Assembly: GCA_014281115.1 (NCBI GenBank)
Contig: JACONQ010000014.1
Span: 372,001-436,000, forward strand
Reading direction: 5' to 3'
Source of the DNA: Laburnicola sp. R22_1
Taxonomy: Eukaryota > Ascomycota > Dothideomycetes > Pleosporales > Didymosphaeriaceae
DNA length: 64,000 nt
Of this stretch, positions 46,501 to 58,214 are shown piece by piece. The notes below the pieces were generated by a model. That model saw only the letters and a list, made by a program, of their open reading frames with translations, was not told where the DNA came from and ran no database searches. A program made the position numbers and the translations under genes. Within the stretch, counting starts at the first letter, position 1; each line of letters begins with the position of its first letter.

Positions 46501-49500
46501 CAGGGCTCCCAACGTACCGTACTACGGTCCGTAGTACGGTCCGTAGTACGGACCGTACACCGTAAGTACGTACACGCCTCCCCAGCCGTACCGTAGCCGT
46601 ACGTACAGTGTAATCTGGCCGTAATTACGGCTGTACGGTTGCCTTTTCGGGATGTTTTGTGAGGGAGATCTTGGTGTTTTGGGTGGCTGTTTTAGGTGTT
46701 TTGAGTAGCTATTTTTGGCCAATTTTCGCCTTTTTTGGTGTAGTACGCGCTCGGGCGCTGACAGGCCTTTATCGTAGCAGAATTTTCGGATGATCCCCTG
46801 GCGACAACTCGTTAGCTTTTGCCTACAATATGTCGCAAAATACACGGTCTCAGGCCTCACAGTCATCTCAGACTTCCCTCAAGTTTCGCCCGTACCATGC
46901 CGCCGCGTCAAAAAAGCTCGCCAGCGCCGTCGCCGTCGCCGAATCCAGCAGGGCCTCATCGGCGGAGTCGTCCCAATCGCGTGAGAGTACTCCAAGTTAT
47001 ACAGAAAGGTCGCACGTTTGGCCGGCGGGCCATAGTATCTGTGCGCGTTTTGACGTCGATTTTAACCACCTCTGGCACCAAACCAAGAAGCTGGCGTTTG
47101 GTCGGATCGGTTACAGGGTGCGTAATAAGTCGCAACTTATGGGCAGGCGTACGCTGTCGCCCATATGGCAATATGGAGCTGAGTTGGAGTACCTGGACAA
47201 TGACATGGTTAGTAAAGTAATCTTCTGGCTCTGCAAGGACTGTCACCTTTCGCGGAAGGCAGCCAATTGCTGGCGAGTTGACAGCACCGAGCACATCAAA
47301 AGGCACCTGAGAAACGTACACAAAGTTGACCCCAACACTGGGTTGCTGCCCGTTGTTGAGGCTGTAAAGCCAGCCAGTCCTTTTGCTATTGCCGCTGGGG
47401 CAAGTTCAACCATATCTTATACGCCGTGGCAAGAAGGCGAGTTCCAGCGTGCCTTTGTTGACTGGGTAATCGTCGAGGACCTCAGCTTTTCAATGGCAAC
47501 GTCGGTGACGACCTGGGGCCTTATGACGTAGAATCAAGCCGATCTTTTGCGCGCCCTGCTAAACAGCTATACTACGCTGTCAAAGTACATACAGGACGGC
47601 CTGGCGGATCGAAAGGAGGAGGTTGCAGAGCTTTTGCGCACGGCGCAGAGTAAAATAAGTGTGAGTTGCGATATATGGATGTTGTCAAACAATATAAGCT
47701 TTCTTAGAGTTGTCGCCCACTTTGTCGGTAAGTTGTTTTTCCGCTCTGGTGCCCGTTTTCACAGTGATTTTATAGTGATTTACAGTGATCTAGATGCCAA
47801 ACATCAATAACGCAACCTACTTATTACCTTCTGCAACCTTTTCGGCGACCATATAGCAGCTGCGCAAGCCCAAGCTATCGTCCAGATTGTCCGCGAGTAT
47901 AACTTTAAGCAACAACTCCATTGTTTTGTGGGGGATAACGCCAGTAACAACAACGCGAAGTTTATCAAACATGTCAACTTTTTGACTAGCCTTGGCATTA
48001 GAAATCAACAACGTATACGCTGCGCGGGTCATATAATCAACCTGGTTGTTAAAGCATTAATTTACGGCGACGGCGTAAGCAAATTCGAAGCAGAGCTTGC
48101 TCAGGCCTCTCCCCAGGATCAATATCAATTATACCAAGCATATGGGGTCGTTAAAAAACTCCACAACTTTGTGAACGCTGTATGCGTCTCCCACAAACGC
48201 CGCAAGCTTTTCCGTACAATACAGCAAGACCTAGGCGACGAGGATGATCTATGGACCTTTGGCACACTCAATTTAATACAGAACGGCGGTATTAGGTGGC
48301 ACAGCGTTTACCTCATGCTTCTGCGCTGCCAGGAGCTCAAGGATCCAATTCGACGCTTCATCCAACGCTCGCGCGAGCAGCTGACCTGCCCAAGGCCCTA
48401 AGGCCCCCGACGACGACGACGACGACGAACAATACAACCCTATACTTGACCCATTATCAGATAACAACTGGGAGGAGGTCGACGCAATTATACAAGTCTT
48501 ACAAAAGTTCTATGAGATGTGTAAGGCGCTGGAGGGCGGCCAGCGTCAGCGGCTTTGGGTCGCTCTGGCAGACAATTGTCAACTTATAGCAACTCTACAA
48601 GTCGCTCACCGAACGCGTACAGCAAATTGACGGCTTTGCGCGATCTCCATACCTTATTAGGGGTGTTGCGCTCGCCCAAGAAAAGCTCAACACGTACTTT
48701 GCAAAGATTGTACTATCGCCAGAACCATCTCTATACTGTGTGGCCACTGCCTTACACCCACGGCTCCGAATCGCCTAGTTTAAAGACCACTAGAAAAGGC
48801 ACCCTCGGTGGCACAGAAAGGCCAAGTCATCGCTCAGAGAGGTGTTTCAACAATACGTCGACGCCGAAAGCGAGCCCACAGAGCCTCCAGAGGAGCCTAC
48901 GTCGTCGCGTAAGATCCTGGGGCGTATAAGGGTGACGCGCGGAGGGCGCAAACAATAAGCGTGGATCCCATGCTCCTCACTGGCGGCAAGTCATATAAAC
49001 GCTATAAACGCATAACGCAACTTAACAAGTACTTAGACAATTTGCAAAGGGATTACGCTGGCGACGAAGCGTCAATACAACTTATAGACAACCCTCACTG
49101 TTAGTGGGTTGAAGTTGGCCAAAAACGCTACCCAATCGTATACAAAATAGCTATAGATCACCTCTCAGTGCCATGTACGTCCTGCGATTGTGAGAGGTGT
49201 TTTAGCTCCGCCAAACGTACAATTACATGCGATCGCAACTCCCTTATTGGCAACACTATTAAGGCCTTACAATTGCAAAAAAGTTGGCTGCGCCGAGACG
49301 CTGTTAAAAGCTACCTTTTTGACCTCACAAAGTCAATTTCCAAACGCTCAACACCAAAAGACGATCACCTATTACCCGATTAGGAAATCTTGGCATGTAC
49401 GGACCGTACGTACGGTGTACGGACCGTATTTTGTGGTATTTTGAGGTTGCCGTAAGTACGTACGGCCCATACAAACCGTACCGTACACCAACCAGGGGCA

Positions 49501-49533
49501 ACCGTACCGTAGTACTGTACGGTGGGAGCCCTG
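46501..49533 (+). mobile_element. hAT transposon, copy 1 (+ orientation)
   Basis: A 3033-bp element with termini CAGGGCTCCCA, flanked by a perfect 8-bp target duplication GTTAAACA (46493-46500 and 49534-49541). Subterminal regions are dense in GTACGG/CCGTAC motifs, likely transposase-binding sites. Compared with copy 2 the left end carries about 35 extra bases of the repeating GGTCCGTAGTAC motif. GC content is normal, unlike the RIP blocks. Confidence 0.96.
46830..49383 (+). pseudogene. hAT transposase, copy 1 (inactive)
   Basis: The frame opens at ATG 46830 (MSQNTRSQASQ) and closes with TAG at 49381. A BED-type zinc finger lies at about 47225-47325 (CKDC then H-x4-H in HIKRHLRNVH). RNase-H-fold catalytic segments include SVSCDIWM (47660) and CFVGDNASNN (47925, G-D-N-A). 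The C-terminal hAT dimerisation domain (YPIVYKIAIDHLSVPCTSCD, then CERCFSSAKRTI) is at 49130-49320. Five in-frame TAG codons (47529, about 48586, 48778, 48793 and 49102) are shared with copy 2. A TAA near 47808 (CAA in copy 2) and several one-base indels (near 48372, 48398 and 48914) are private to this copy. Confidence 0.88.
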
Positions 49534-49618
49534 GTTAAACAAGGCCATGTTATTCAAGAACTCAAGAGGGGATGAAAATGTCGCCAGTAACAGGGGTATG
49601 CGGAGTGATCAGTCCTGT

Positions 49619-52618
49619 CAGGGCTCCCACCGTACAGTACTACGGTACGGTTGCCCCTGGTTGGTGTACGGTACGGTTTGTATGGGCCGTACGTACTTAC
49701 GGCAACCTCAAAATACCACAAAATACGGTCCGTACACCGTACGTACGGTCCGTGCATGCCAAGATTTCCTAATCGGGTAATAGGTGATCGTCTTTTGGTG
49801 TTGAGCGTTTGGAAATTGACTTTGTGAGGTCAAAAAGGTAGCTTTTAACAGCGTCTCGGCGCAGCCAACTTTTTTGCAATTGTAAGGCCTTAATAGTGTT
49901 GCCAATAAGGGAGTTGCGATCGCATGTAATTGTACGTTTGGCGGAGCTAAAACACCTCTCACAATCGCAGGACGTACATGGCACTGAGAGGTGATCTATA
50001 GCTATTTTGTATACGATTGGGTAGCGTTTTTGGCCAACTTCAACCCACTAACAGTGAGGGTTGTCTATAAGTTGTATTGACGCTTCGTCGCCAGCGTAAT
50101 CCCTTTGCAAATTGTCTAAGTACTTGTTAAGTTGCGTTATGCGTTTATAGCGTTTATATGACTTGCCGCCAGTGAGGAGCATGGGATCCACGCTTATTGT
50201 TTGCGCCCTCCGCGCGTCACCCTTATACGCCCCAGGGATCTTACGCGACGACGTAGGCTCCTCTGGAGGCTCTGTGGGCTCGCTTTCGGCGTCGACGTAT
50301 TGTTGAAACACCTCTCTGAGCGATGACTTGGCCTTTCTGTGCCACCGAGGGTGCCTTTTCTAGTGGTCTTTAAACTAGGCGATTCGGAGCCGTGGGTGTA
50401 AGGCAGTGGCCACACAGTATAGAGATGGTTCTGGCGATAGTACAATCTTTGCAAAGTACGTGTTGAGCTTTTCTTGGGCGAGCGCAACACCCCTAATAAG
50501 GTATGGAGATCGCGCAAAGCCGTCAATTTGCTGTACGCGTTCGGTGAGCGACTTGTAGAGTTGCTATAAGTTGACAATTGTCTGCCAGAGCGACCCAAAG
50601 CCGCTGACGCTGGCCGCCCCCTCCAGCGCCTTACACATCTCATAGAACTTTTGTAAGACTTGTATAATTGCGTCGACCTCCTCCCAGTTGTTATCTGATA
50701 ATGGGTCAAGTATAGGGTTGTATTGTTCGTCGTCGTCGTCGTCGTCGGGGGCCTTAGGGGCCTTGGGCAGGTCAGCCTGCTCGCGCGAGCGTTGGATGAA
50801 GCGTCGAATTGGATCCTTGAGCTCCTGGCAGCGCAGAAGCATGAGGTAAACGCTGTGCCACCTAATACCGCCGTTCTGTATTAAATTGAGTGTGCCAAAG
50901 GTCCATAGATCATCCTCGTCGCCTAGGTCTTGCTGTATTGTACGGAAAAGCTTGCGGCGTTTGTGGGAGACGCATACAGCGTTCACAAAGTTGTGGAGTT
51001 TTTTAACGACCCCATATGCTTGGTATAATTGATATTGATCCTGGGGAGAGGCCTGAGCAAGCTCTGCTTCGAATTTGCTTACGCCGTCGCCGTAAATTAA
51101 TGCTTTAACAACCAGGTTGATTATATGACCCGCGCAGCGTATACGTTGTTGATTTCTAATGCCAAGGCTAGTCAAAAAGTTGACATGTTTGATAAACTTC
51201 GCGTCGTTGTTACTGGCGTTATCCCCCACAAAACAATGGAGTTGTTGCTTAAAGTTATACTCGCGGACAATCTGGACGATAGCTTGGGCTTGCGCAGCTG
51301 CTGTATGGTCGCCGAAAAGGTTGCGGAAGGTAATAAGTAGGTTGCGTTGTTGATGTTTAGCATCTAGATCACTGTAAATCACTATAAAATCACTGTGAAA
51401 ACAGGCACCAGAGCGGAAAAACAACTTACCGACGAAGTGGGCGACAACTCTGAGAAAGCTTATATTGTTTGACAACATCCATATATCGCAACTCACACTT
51501 ATTTTACTCTGCGCCGTGCGCAAAAGCTCTGCAACCTCCTCCTTTCAATCCGCCAGGCCGTCCTGTATGTACTTTGACAGCGTAGTATAGCTGTTTGGCA
51601 GGGCGCGCAAAAGATCGGCTCGATTCTACGTCATAAGGCCCCAGGTCGTCACCGACGTTGCCATTGAAAAGCTGAGGTCCTCGACAATTACCCAGTCAAC
51701 AAAGGCACGCTGGAACTCGCCTTCTTGCCACGGCGTATGAGATATGGTTGAACTTGCCCCGGCGGCAATAGCAAAAGGACTGGCTGGCTTTACAGCCTCA
51801 ACAATGGGCAGCAACCCAGTGTTGGGGTCGACTTTGTGTACGTTTCTCAGGTGCCTTTTGATGTGCTCGGTGCCGTCAACTCGCCAGCAATTGGCTGCCT
51901 TCCGCGAAAGGTGACAGTCCTTGCAGAGCCAGAAGATTACTTTACTAACCATGTCATCGTCCAGGTACTCCAACTCAGCTCCATATTGCCATATGGGCGA
52001 CAGCGTACGCCTGCCCATAAGTTGCGACTTATTACGCACCCTGTAACCGATCCGACCAAACGCCAGCTTCTTGGTTTGGTGCCAGAGGTGGTTAAAATCG
52101 ACGTCAAAACGCGCACAGATACTATGGCCCGCCGGCCAAACGTGCGACCTTTCTGTATAACTTGGAGTACTCTCACGCGATTGGGACGACTCCGCCGATG
52201 AGGCCCTGCTGGATTCGGCGACGGCGACGGCGCTGGCGAGCTTTTGACGCGGCGGCATGGTACGGGCGAAACTTGAGGGAAGTCTGAGATGACTGTGAGG
52301 CCTGAGACTGTGTATTTTGCGACATATTGTAGGCAAAAGCTAACGAGTTGTCGCCAGGGGATCATCCGAAAATTCTGCTACGATAAAGGCCTGTCAGCGC
52401 CCGAGCGCGTACTACACCAAAAAAGGCGAAAATTGGCCAAAAATAGCTACTCAAAACACCTAAAACAGCCACCCAAAACACCAAGATCTCCCTCACAAAA
52501 CATCCCGAAAAGGCAACCGTACAGCCGTAATTACGGCCAGATTACACTGTACGTACGGCTACGGTACGGCTGGGGAGGCGTGTACGTACTTACGGTGTAC
52601 GGTACGTTGGGAGCCCTG
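49619..52618 (-). mobile_element. hAT transposon, copy 2 (inverted orientation)
   Basis: A 3000-bp element nearly identical to copy 1 but reversed, flanked by its own perfect 8-bp target duplication AGTCCTGT (49611-49618 and 52619-52626). The inner ends of the two copies are only 85 bp apart, so 46501-52618 forms a palindrome-like structure of 6.1 kb with a short unique spacer. Confidence 0.96.
49769..52325 (-). pseudogene. hAT transposase, copy 2 (inactive)
   Basis: Same protein as copy 1, read on the minus strand. A BED finger is encoded near 51840-51950, the longest intact stretch (51523-50564, 319 codons) covers the catalytic core, and the dimerisation domain lies near 49830-50020. It shares five TAG codons with copy 1. 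A run of four A bases near 52244 (six in copy 1) shifts the N-terminal frame, and a private TGA near 51549 replaces CGA. Amino-acid differences from copy 1 are few and mostly explained by transitions. Confidence 0.88.
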
Positions 52619-52942
52619 AGTCCTGTGCTAGATTCGTCCCCAAGAAAGGCACGATAATGTTGTGTCTGTATCCCAAGATAGGGACAGCTGGGGCTGGCGC
52701 TCAGAGTCTGTCATGGTGTTTGCGAATTGGGTTTGTCGCGGTGGACGAATGGAGGTAGTGACCGTCTTGGTTCCATCGAATTCTCTTGGTCAATCTTCCC
52801 GTCGCATAATCACCCTATTACCAAGAAATAAGATAGATCCTGCATCTAAGGCTTGCTATTACAATTCTCACTACCCCACTGAGCTTCTTAGAATTTTGAA
52901 GGTCCTGTCTCCGAGCGTACAAGTAGAATCCTCCTTCCATTG

Positions 52943-53094
52943 TGTTAGTGTGGAGTACGATATCACATGATACCACCAACCTGATGTAGACTAGTTGCTG
53001 ATCACGATTCTGCTACTTAAGCAGTTTCTCTGTTCAGCTTGTTACAATCAACTTAGTCTCTTATTCCTAATTGCTACCCTACTTATCCCTTACA
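52943..53094 (+). repeat. Copia-3 left LTR
   Basis: A 152-bp terminal repeat, TGTTAGTG to CCTTACA. It differs from 58055-58206 by two transitions (AACTTAG/AACTCAG and CTTATTC/CTCATTC). Confidence 0.95.
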
Positions 53095-53108
53095 GTTATG
53101 AGCCCGGC
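53095..53108 (+). other. Copia-3 primer-binding site (initiator tRNA-Met half)
   Basis: GTTATGAGCCCGGC directly follows the LTR and is an exact 14-nt complement of the anticodon-arm region (about nt 25-38) of the initiator tRNA encoded at 39995-40066 (plus strand 40029-40042). This is the site used by elements such as Drosophila copia that prime from a cleaved 5' half of tRNA-iMet. Confidence 0.85.
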
Positions 53109-56100
53109 CTACACTTAATTTGACTGCAGTTCACACTCTACCTACTTACTACACACGCGCTTTCCATAATAGAGATTAACTTAACAAGCTCTAGTTTGCC
53201 ACAATGAGTAATAAAGAGGACAAGCTGATTATTAAGGAGACGATTATTCTTAATAAGCCGAGCGATTAGTTAAAGTGGATCTTTCTGCGAAAGAGGACCG
53301 CTAAGGCATACAAGATCTGGGACTATTATAACCCAGATTTAATAGTAGATACTGTTAAGAAAATCTATAATAAGAAACCTAAGGAGCGACTACTACGCTC
53401 ATTTAAAAAGGACAATACACCTAACAAAGCTTTAAGCATTATTCAGGGCGACAATGATATTAAACTAGACGAACTTACGAAATCTGAACAAGAGGACTAC
53501 ACCTTCTAGTATAGGTTCTACGCAACAAAGCTGGCAGCCTGGCAGAAGAAGGAGAACGCTCTTAACAACCTGGCATAGGAGATTGCAAGGACAATCGCTA
53601 GCAAGCATATCCTAGTTATTAAGGATGCTAAAACTCCCTACAAACAACTTATACAACTTAAGAAGATATTCTGTATATTAGTAGCAGAACGCAAGTATAA
53701 GTTGCTCGAGCAGTACGACAAGATCAAGAAGGTTCCACAACAACAGAAGATAGATGCTTGGTATAAGAGCTACATCACTATCCTTCGCGACATGATCAAA
53801 CTAAAACTACCTAAAGTCCAGGATTATCAAGCACAGCAGGACTTTCTTCGAGCAATTAGGGGAATTAATAAGTCCTTTGTTACGCACGAAATTCAGAAGA
53901 TTACGCGAGCCGAGATAAACAGAACCCCATATATAGATCCTATTGCACTAGTGGAGAACTATCGATAGTTCTGACGCACCTTGAACCCTGTAGCGTTAGC
54001 ACTTAGAACATACGCTGTTTTAGGACGCCCTAGTCCAAACACTAACAGTAACACCCAGAAACGTATAGTCACGTGCATCTGTAGGGAATAGCACTTGTTT
54101 AAACAGTGCTCCTATGTGGTGCCTTCTCTCCAACCTGCTAGATGGAGGCCCGACCTAGTTGTCTCAGCCGAGTTTAATAGAGTTAGGAAACTAGGCAAAG
54201 GCAACCCTTTAAGCGCAGCTCTGTTCAGAGCTAAGAAGAAAGCTAGTGAAAAGGCAGCTGCTGCTAACAAGAATGATTTCTTAATAGACACTAGTCACCC
54301 TCTATTAAATGCTTAAAACTTAATAGGAGCAGTTATGCACTAGCAAGGTAGCCAGAACGCAGCTTAGGTTGTTACTCCACTTAGGACAGCTGCTGTTTAA
54401 CAGCCTCTACTACTATTAATTAACAAGTAAATACTAGATTCTGGCTCCAATCTACATGTTACAAACTATTGGCTAAAGACTTGGGAGAAGATTTAAGATA
54501 GACACCTAGATAATATCCTACTAGCCGGCACGCAAGCCCTGCAGATACATAAGTGGGGAAATATTAAGCTGTTTGTTAATACTCTAACTAGCAAACGTTA
54601 AGTAACTATAATATAGGTAGCACTTATTCCCACGTTCTTTATATTAGTAGTGTCACTCTCACGCTGTTAATTAGTTGGTATTAAGTTCGACTTAGGACGT
54701 AGCTGTCTCTATCTAAGGAGCGCTTTAATGGATATATTCTACACACTTAATAAGCAGGGTGGCTATTAGGTTATAGACTCTAACAAGGCAACACGTCCGA
54801 ACGCATTAGAGTTGTACACATTCGCGATTTAGTTAAAGTTAGTTAAGCTAAGCTGTATAGAGCGCAAGCCTCTACAAGTCACCTCTATAGAAGCTTATTA
54901 GATGCTAGCTTATGCAGGACGATGCGCGGTTGAACACCTAGAGTAGGCAGTGGATAGTATTAGGCTTATTACTGGCCCCTAAGCCCTATAATAGAGGGAA
55001 TGTGAAAAGTGCATTAACTCTAAGCTTTCTAAGATTATTAGTTGACGCCCTCAACGCGAGCCTGCGATACGCCCCTTTAAACGTATCAGCATCGACCTTG
55101 TATAACTTAGAAAGACAGGTAAAGCTTACTATAATAGGGATAAGTGGCTCTTACACGCTATGTGTTAATATAGCAGATACTATTTAGGGAAGACTCTTTG
55201 TAATAAGAAGAAGGAGACTCTAACGCGCTTAGTTTAATAGATACTAGCGCTTATATAGACCTAGTTTAACGCGATTGTTGTATATATTCGCTGTGACAAC
55301 GAAAAGGGTTATGCTAATCTCTAGGAGGTCTTTTAAGACCTGGGTATCACAGCTAAGCGACGTGCTGTTAGTGCAGAAGAGATGACTAGCCTGCCCAAGA
55401 AGGCTGGTAACCTTATTATTACTGCGGTAAGAGCTTTGCGGATTAAAGCAAATTTGCCTAAGGAACTAGCTAACAAGTTATGCCTAACGGCTATTTACAT
55501 CCTTAATCGATTGCCAATAGAGGTTCTTAACTAGAAGACGCCCTACGAACATGTACGTAAGGTGAAGCCGTCTCTTGCATATATAGACGTTATTGGTGCT
55601 AAAGCCCTATTCCATAATACCAAGGTGGCTAAAGGTGACAAGCTCGAGTTAAGGTCAATTACTGGATGGCTAGTTGGATACAAAGGAACGAATATCTTCC
55701 GTGTATAGGTTCCTGGGGCTGACAGTGTTGTTCAAACACGTGATGTTGTCTTCGTACGAGACCAACGCTACTCGGCTCTACAACTTGAGCCTATGACGGA
55801 GGAGATACGACGCGTAGTTAGAGTCCTTGATATCAATTCATCGGACGAGGAGGAAGATCCCGTTATCGAGCAGATCCATCGTGATATAACACATCGTCAA
55901 CATACAGTTAAGGATAATGTTGAGGATCAAGAAGAAGAGGCTACTAGGCCAGATAATGCCGAAGAGCAGATTCAACAGGAGGCCTATAAAGGATTACTCA
56001 CACCCTAAGAGACACCAGTACCTAGCACTTATAATCGTTCTCAACCAAAAGGCTGGAGAGAGATTGCTTCTGGAGATACTGCGCCAAACCGCTATTAGAA

Positions 56101-58054
56101 TAACGCTCCAAGACGGACAAACCCTAATATTGCTGCAGACAATATCGTTCTAGGGTCCCGTCGTCGGGGAGGTGGTAGAGGAGACGATACGCCTAGGGAC
56201 CATTTCAGTACGCACGCTTCTCTGTACTGGCAAACGTTTGCTACGGCAATCGTGCAACTGCCCCCAAATGAAGAGTTGAAGGTTCACCGTGATCAACTGC
56301 CGCCGCCACCAAAGAACTGGGCTGAGGTCAAATCCCGCCCTGATGCTGATAAGTGGTTCGCTACTGCAGACAAGGAGATTAAGAAGCAGCTTTACAAAGG
56401 TGTATTTGAGAAGGTGAAAGATGACGTGAAGGAGCACCCAGATGCTGAGACCCTGCCGCTAATGTGGGTTTTCACGTACAAGTTCGATGCTAATAGCTAC
56501 TTGACTAGCTACAAAGCTCAACTAGTCGTAAGAGGAGATTTGCAGACAACTTGGGATAATACCTACGCAGCCACCCTCGCGGCTTGAACGCTCCGCTTCC
56601 TTATCGCTATTATGTGCGCCTTTGGACTCCTTGCCTACTAGTACGACGTTAAGAATGCTTTCCTCAACGCGTACCTAGCCCGACTCTGTTACGTCTGGAC
56701 TCCAGATGGGTTCTGAGACAGACTAGGCAATATGATGCGACTACGCCGAGCACTGTATGGGCTTAAGGATGCCCTAGCGCTGTGGCACAAACACCTAAAG
56801 AAGACCCTTATTAATATAGGCTTCACTTAAGTCAAGGGTATCCCTTGCCTATTCACTAATGGCAAGCTAATACTATTCTATTATATAGATAATATTGTCG
56901 TCCTTTTCTGCAAAGGCGATTAATAATATCATTAACAGTTTCAACACGAGTTTACGAAACGATACGAGACACGAAGCTTAGGAGAACTACGCTGGTTCCT
57001 AGGGATATGCATTATTAGAGACTATGCGAAAGGCAAGGTCTAGATGATCTAAGACTCCTACATCGCAAAAGTCTGCCACAACCACAATCTTCTTTAGGGC
57101 AGCCAACACCCTAAGGTCCCTCTGCGCGAGTCTTATCTCCCCCCAAGTACAGATGAACCTAACGCGGAGCGCACCCGCCTATATTAGATCCTAGTTAGAT
57201 GCCTTAGCTTTATCTCATATTTCACTTGGCCTGACGTGGCAAAAGCGCACTTAATACTTGCCCGCCATCTAAATAATCTAAGCTAAAAGCATCTTGCTGC
57301 TGTCAAGTCTGTGTGGCAATACTTATACGACTTCCGATTCTGGGCAATTGGAGTAACAACAACAGCACGCTCTAAGAACGCTAACTACATTAGTTAAATT
57401 GACAATAAGGAAGCTAAGGAGTTGTTGTTCTTTGGTGCCTCTAATGCCGCGTTTGCTAACAATCCTAATACTGCTCAAAGCTTATTCGCCTATGTGTTTA
57501 AGCTCTATGGTATGGTTATTAATTAGAAGGCAAAAATCATGAGATCTGTTACTAAATCAACTACTAAGGCCGAACTGTTTGCCCTGTTAACTGCTAGCAC
57601 TAAGTTATCCTGGTGGATGAACACCTTTAAAGCTATTAGATTTAATCTAGAGGTTTGACCTATGTTGTACTGTGATAACTAGCAAATAGTCTCTATCGCC
57701 AACAAGGACAAAGAAAAGCTTAACACAAAGCTTAGACATATTAAAGTACATTAGATGTGGATCCGCAAGCAAGTTGAAGCCGGGAACATTGACGTTACCT
57801 GGATAGGAACTGCTGATATGCCCGCTAATGGATTGATAAAGTCTCTCTCTGATAGTAGCAAGCACGAGCGATTCTTGCAGCAATTGGGAATGACCGATAT
57901 CCGCCAACAAGTTATTGGTTTAGAGGATAAGTTTGTTACATCTGTTGTTACCTGATAGAGTTCTTCCTAGGGAGGTGCCCTGGAGGCCCTCTGTTCACTC
58001 ATTTTGCTTTGTTATACTTTACAGCACTCCGCTACCTTTGTGCTGTGGGAGGTG

Positions 58055-58206
58055 TGTTAGTGTGGAGTACGATATCACATGATACCACCAACCTGATGTA
58101 GACTAGTTGCTGATCACGATTCTGCTACTTAAGCAGTTTCTCTGTTCAGCTTGTTACAATCAACTCAGTCTCTCATTCCTAATTGCTACCCTACTTATCC
58201 CTTACA
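58055..58206 (+). repeat. Copia-3 right LTR
   Basis: A 152-bp terminal repeat preceded by the purine tract GTGGGAGGTG and followed by the target repeat CATTG. Confidence 0.95.
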
Positions 58207-58214
58207 CATTGCTA

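Larger units (their letters stand above)
52943..58206 (+). mobile_element. Ty1/Copia LTR retrotransposon (Copia-3)
   Basis: LTRs of 152 bp (52943-53094 and 58055-58206) begin TG and end CA, with a 5-bp target duplication CATTG (52938-52942 and 58207-58211). The two LTRs are almost identical; I see only two transitions. A gag-like frame starts at ATG 53204 (MSNKEDKLIIKETI) and has a knuckle-like CIC-x4-H-x4-C near 54075. Next come a protease-like ILDSGS near 54430, an integrase patch (ECEKCINSK near 54998), RT (MWVFTYKFD near 56462; YIDN for YVDD near 56882), RNase H (STTKAELFALL near 57555) and an intact tail to 57953. It is less RIP-mutated than Copia-1 and -2 but still has dozens of stops. 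Confidence 0.95.
45697..58214 (+). pseudogene. Decayed host gene of unknown function carrying three transposon insertions
   Basis: Starting at ATG 45697, exons 45697-45747, 45795-45875, 45920-46142 and 46200 onward can be joined in phase. The introns are 47, 44 and 57 nt, the first two with good branch sites (GGTTAAC, GATTGAC). After removing the two hAT elements and Copia-3 with one copy of each target repeat, the same frame continues across 49534-49610 and 52619-52942 and ends at a TAA (58212-58214) immediately after the Copia-3 target repeat. The frame contains about eight premature stops: TAA (45956), TAG (46328), TAG and TGA near 46411-46417, then TGA, TAA, TGA and TAG before 52635. All are explained by C to T or G to A change. 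The tail (VSVSQDRDSWGWRSESVMVF and on) looks like real protein. I recognise no family. Confidence 0.5.

Noticed and set aside
46830..49383. TAG as a sense codon (stop-codon reassignment or readthrough) in the hAT transposase
   Set aside because: CpA to TpA mutation explains why all shared stops are TAG, and the copies also carry private TAA, TGA and frameshifts. Other decayed elements in the window use all three stops.
46501..52618. Inverted hAT pair as an assembly artefact
   Set aside because: The two copies differ by substitutions, indels and an end expansion, are separated by unique host sequence, and have different target duplications.
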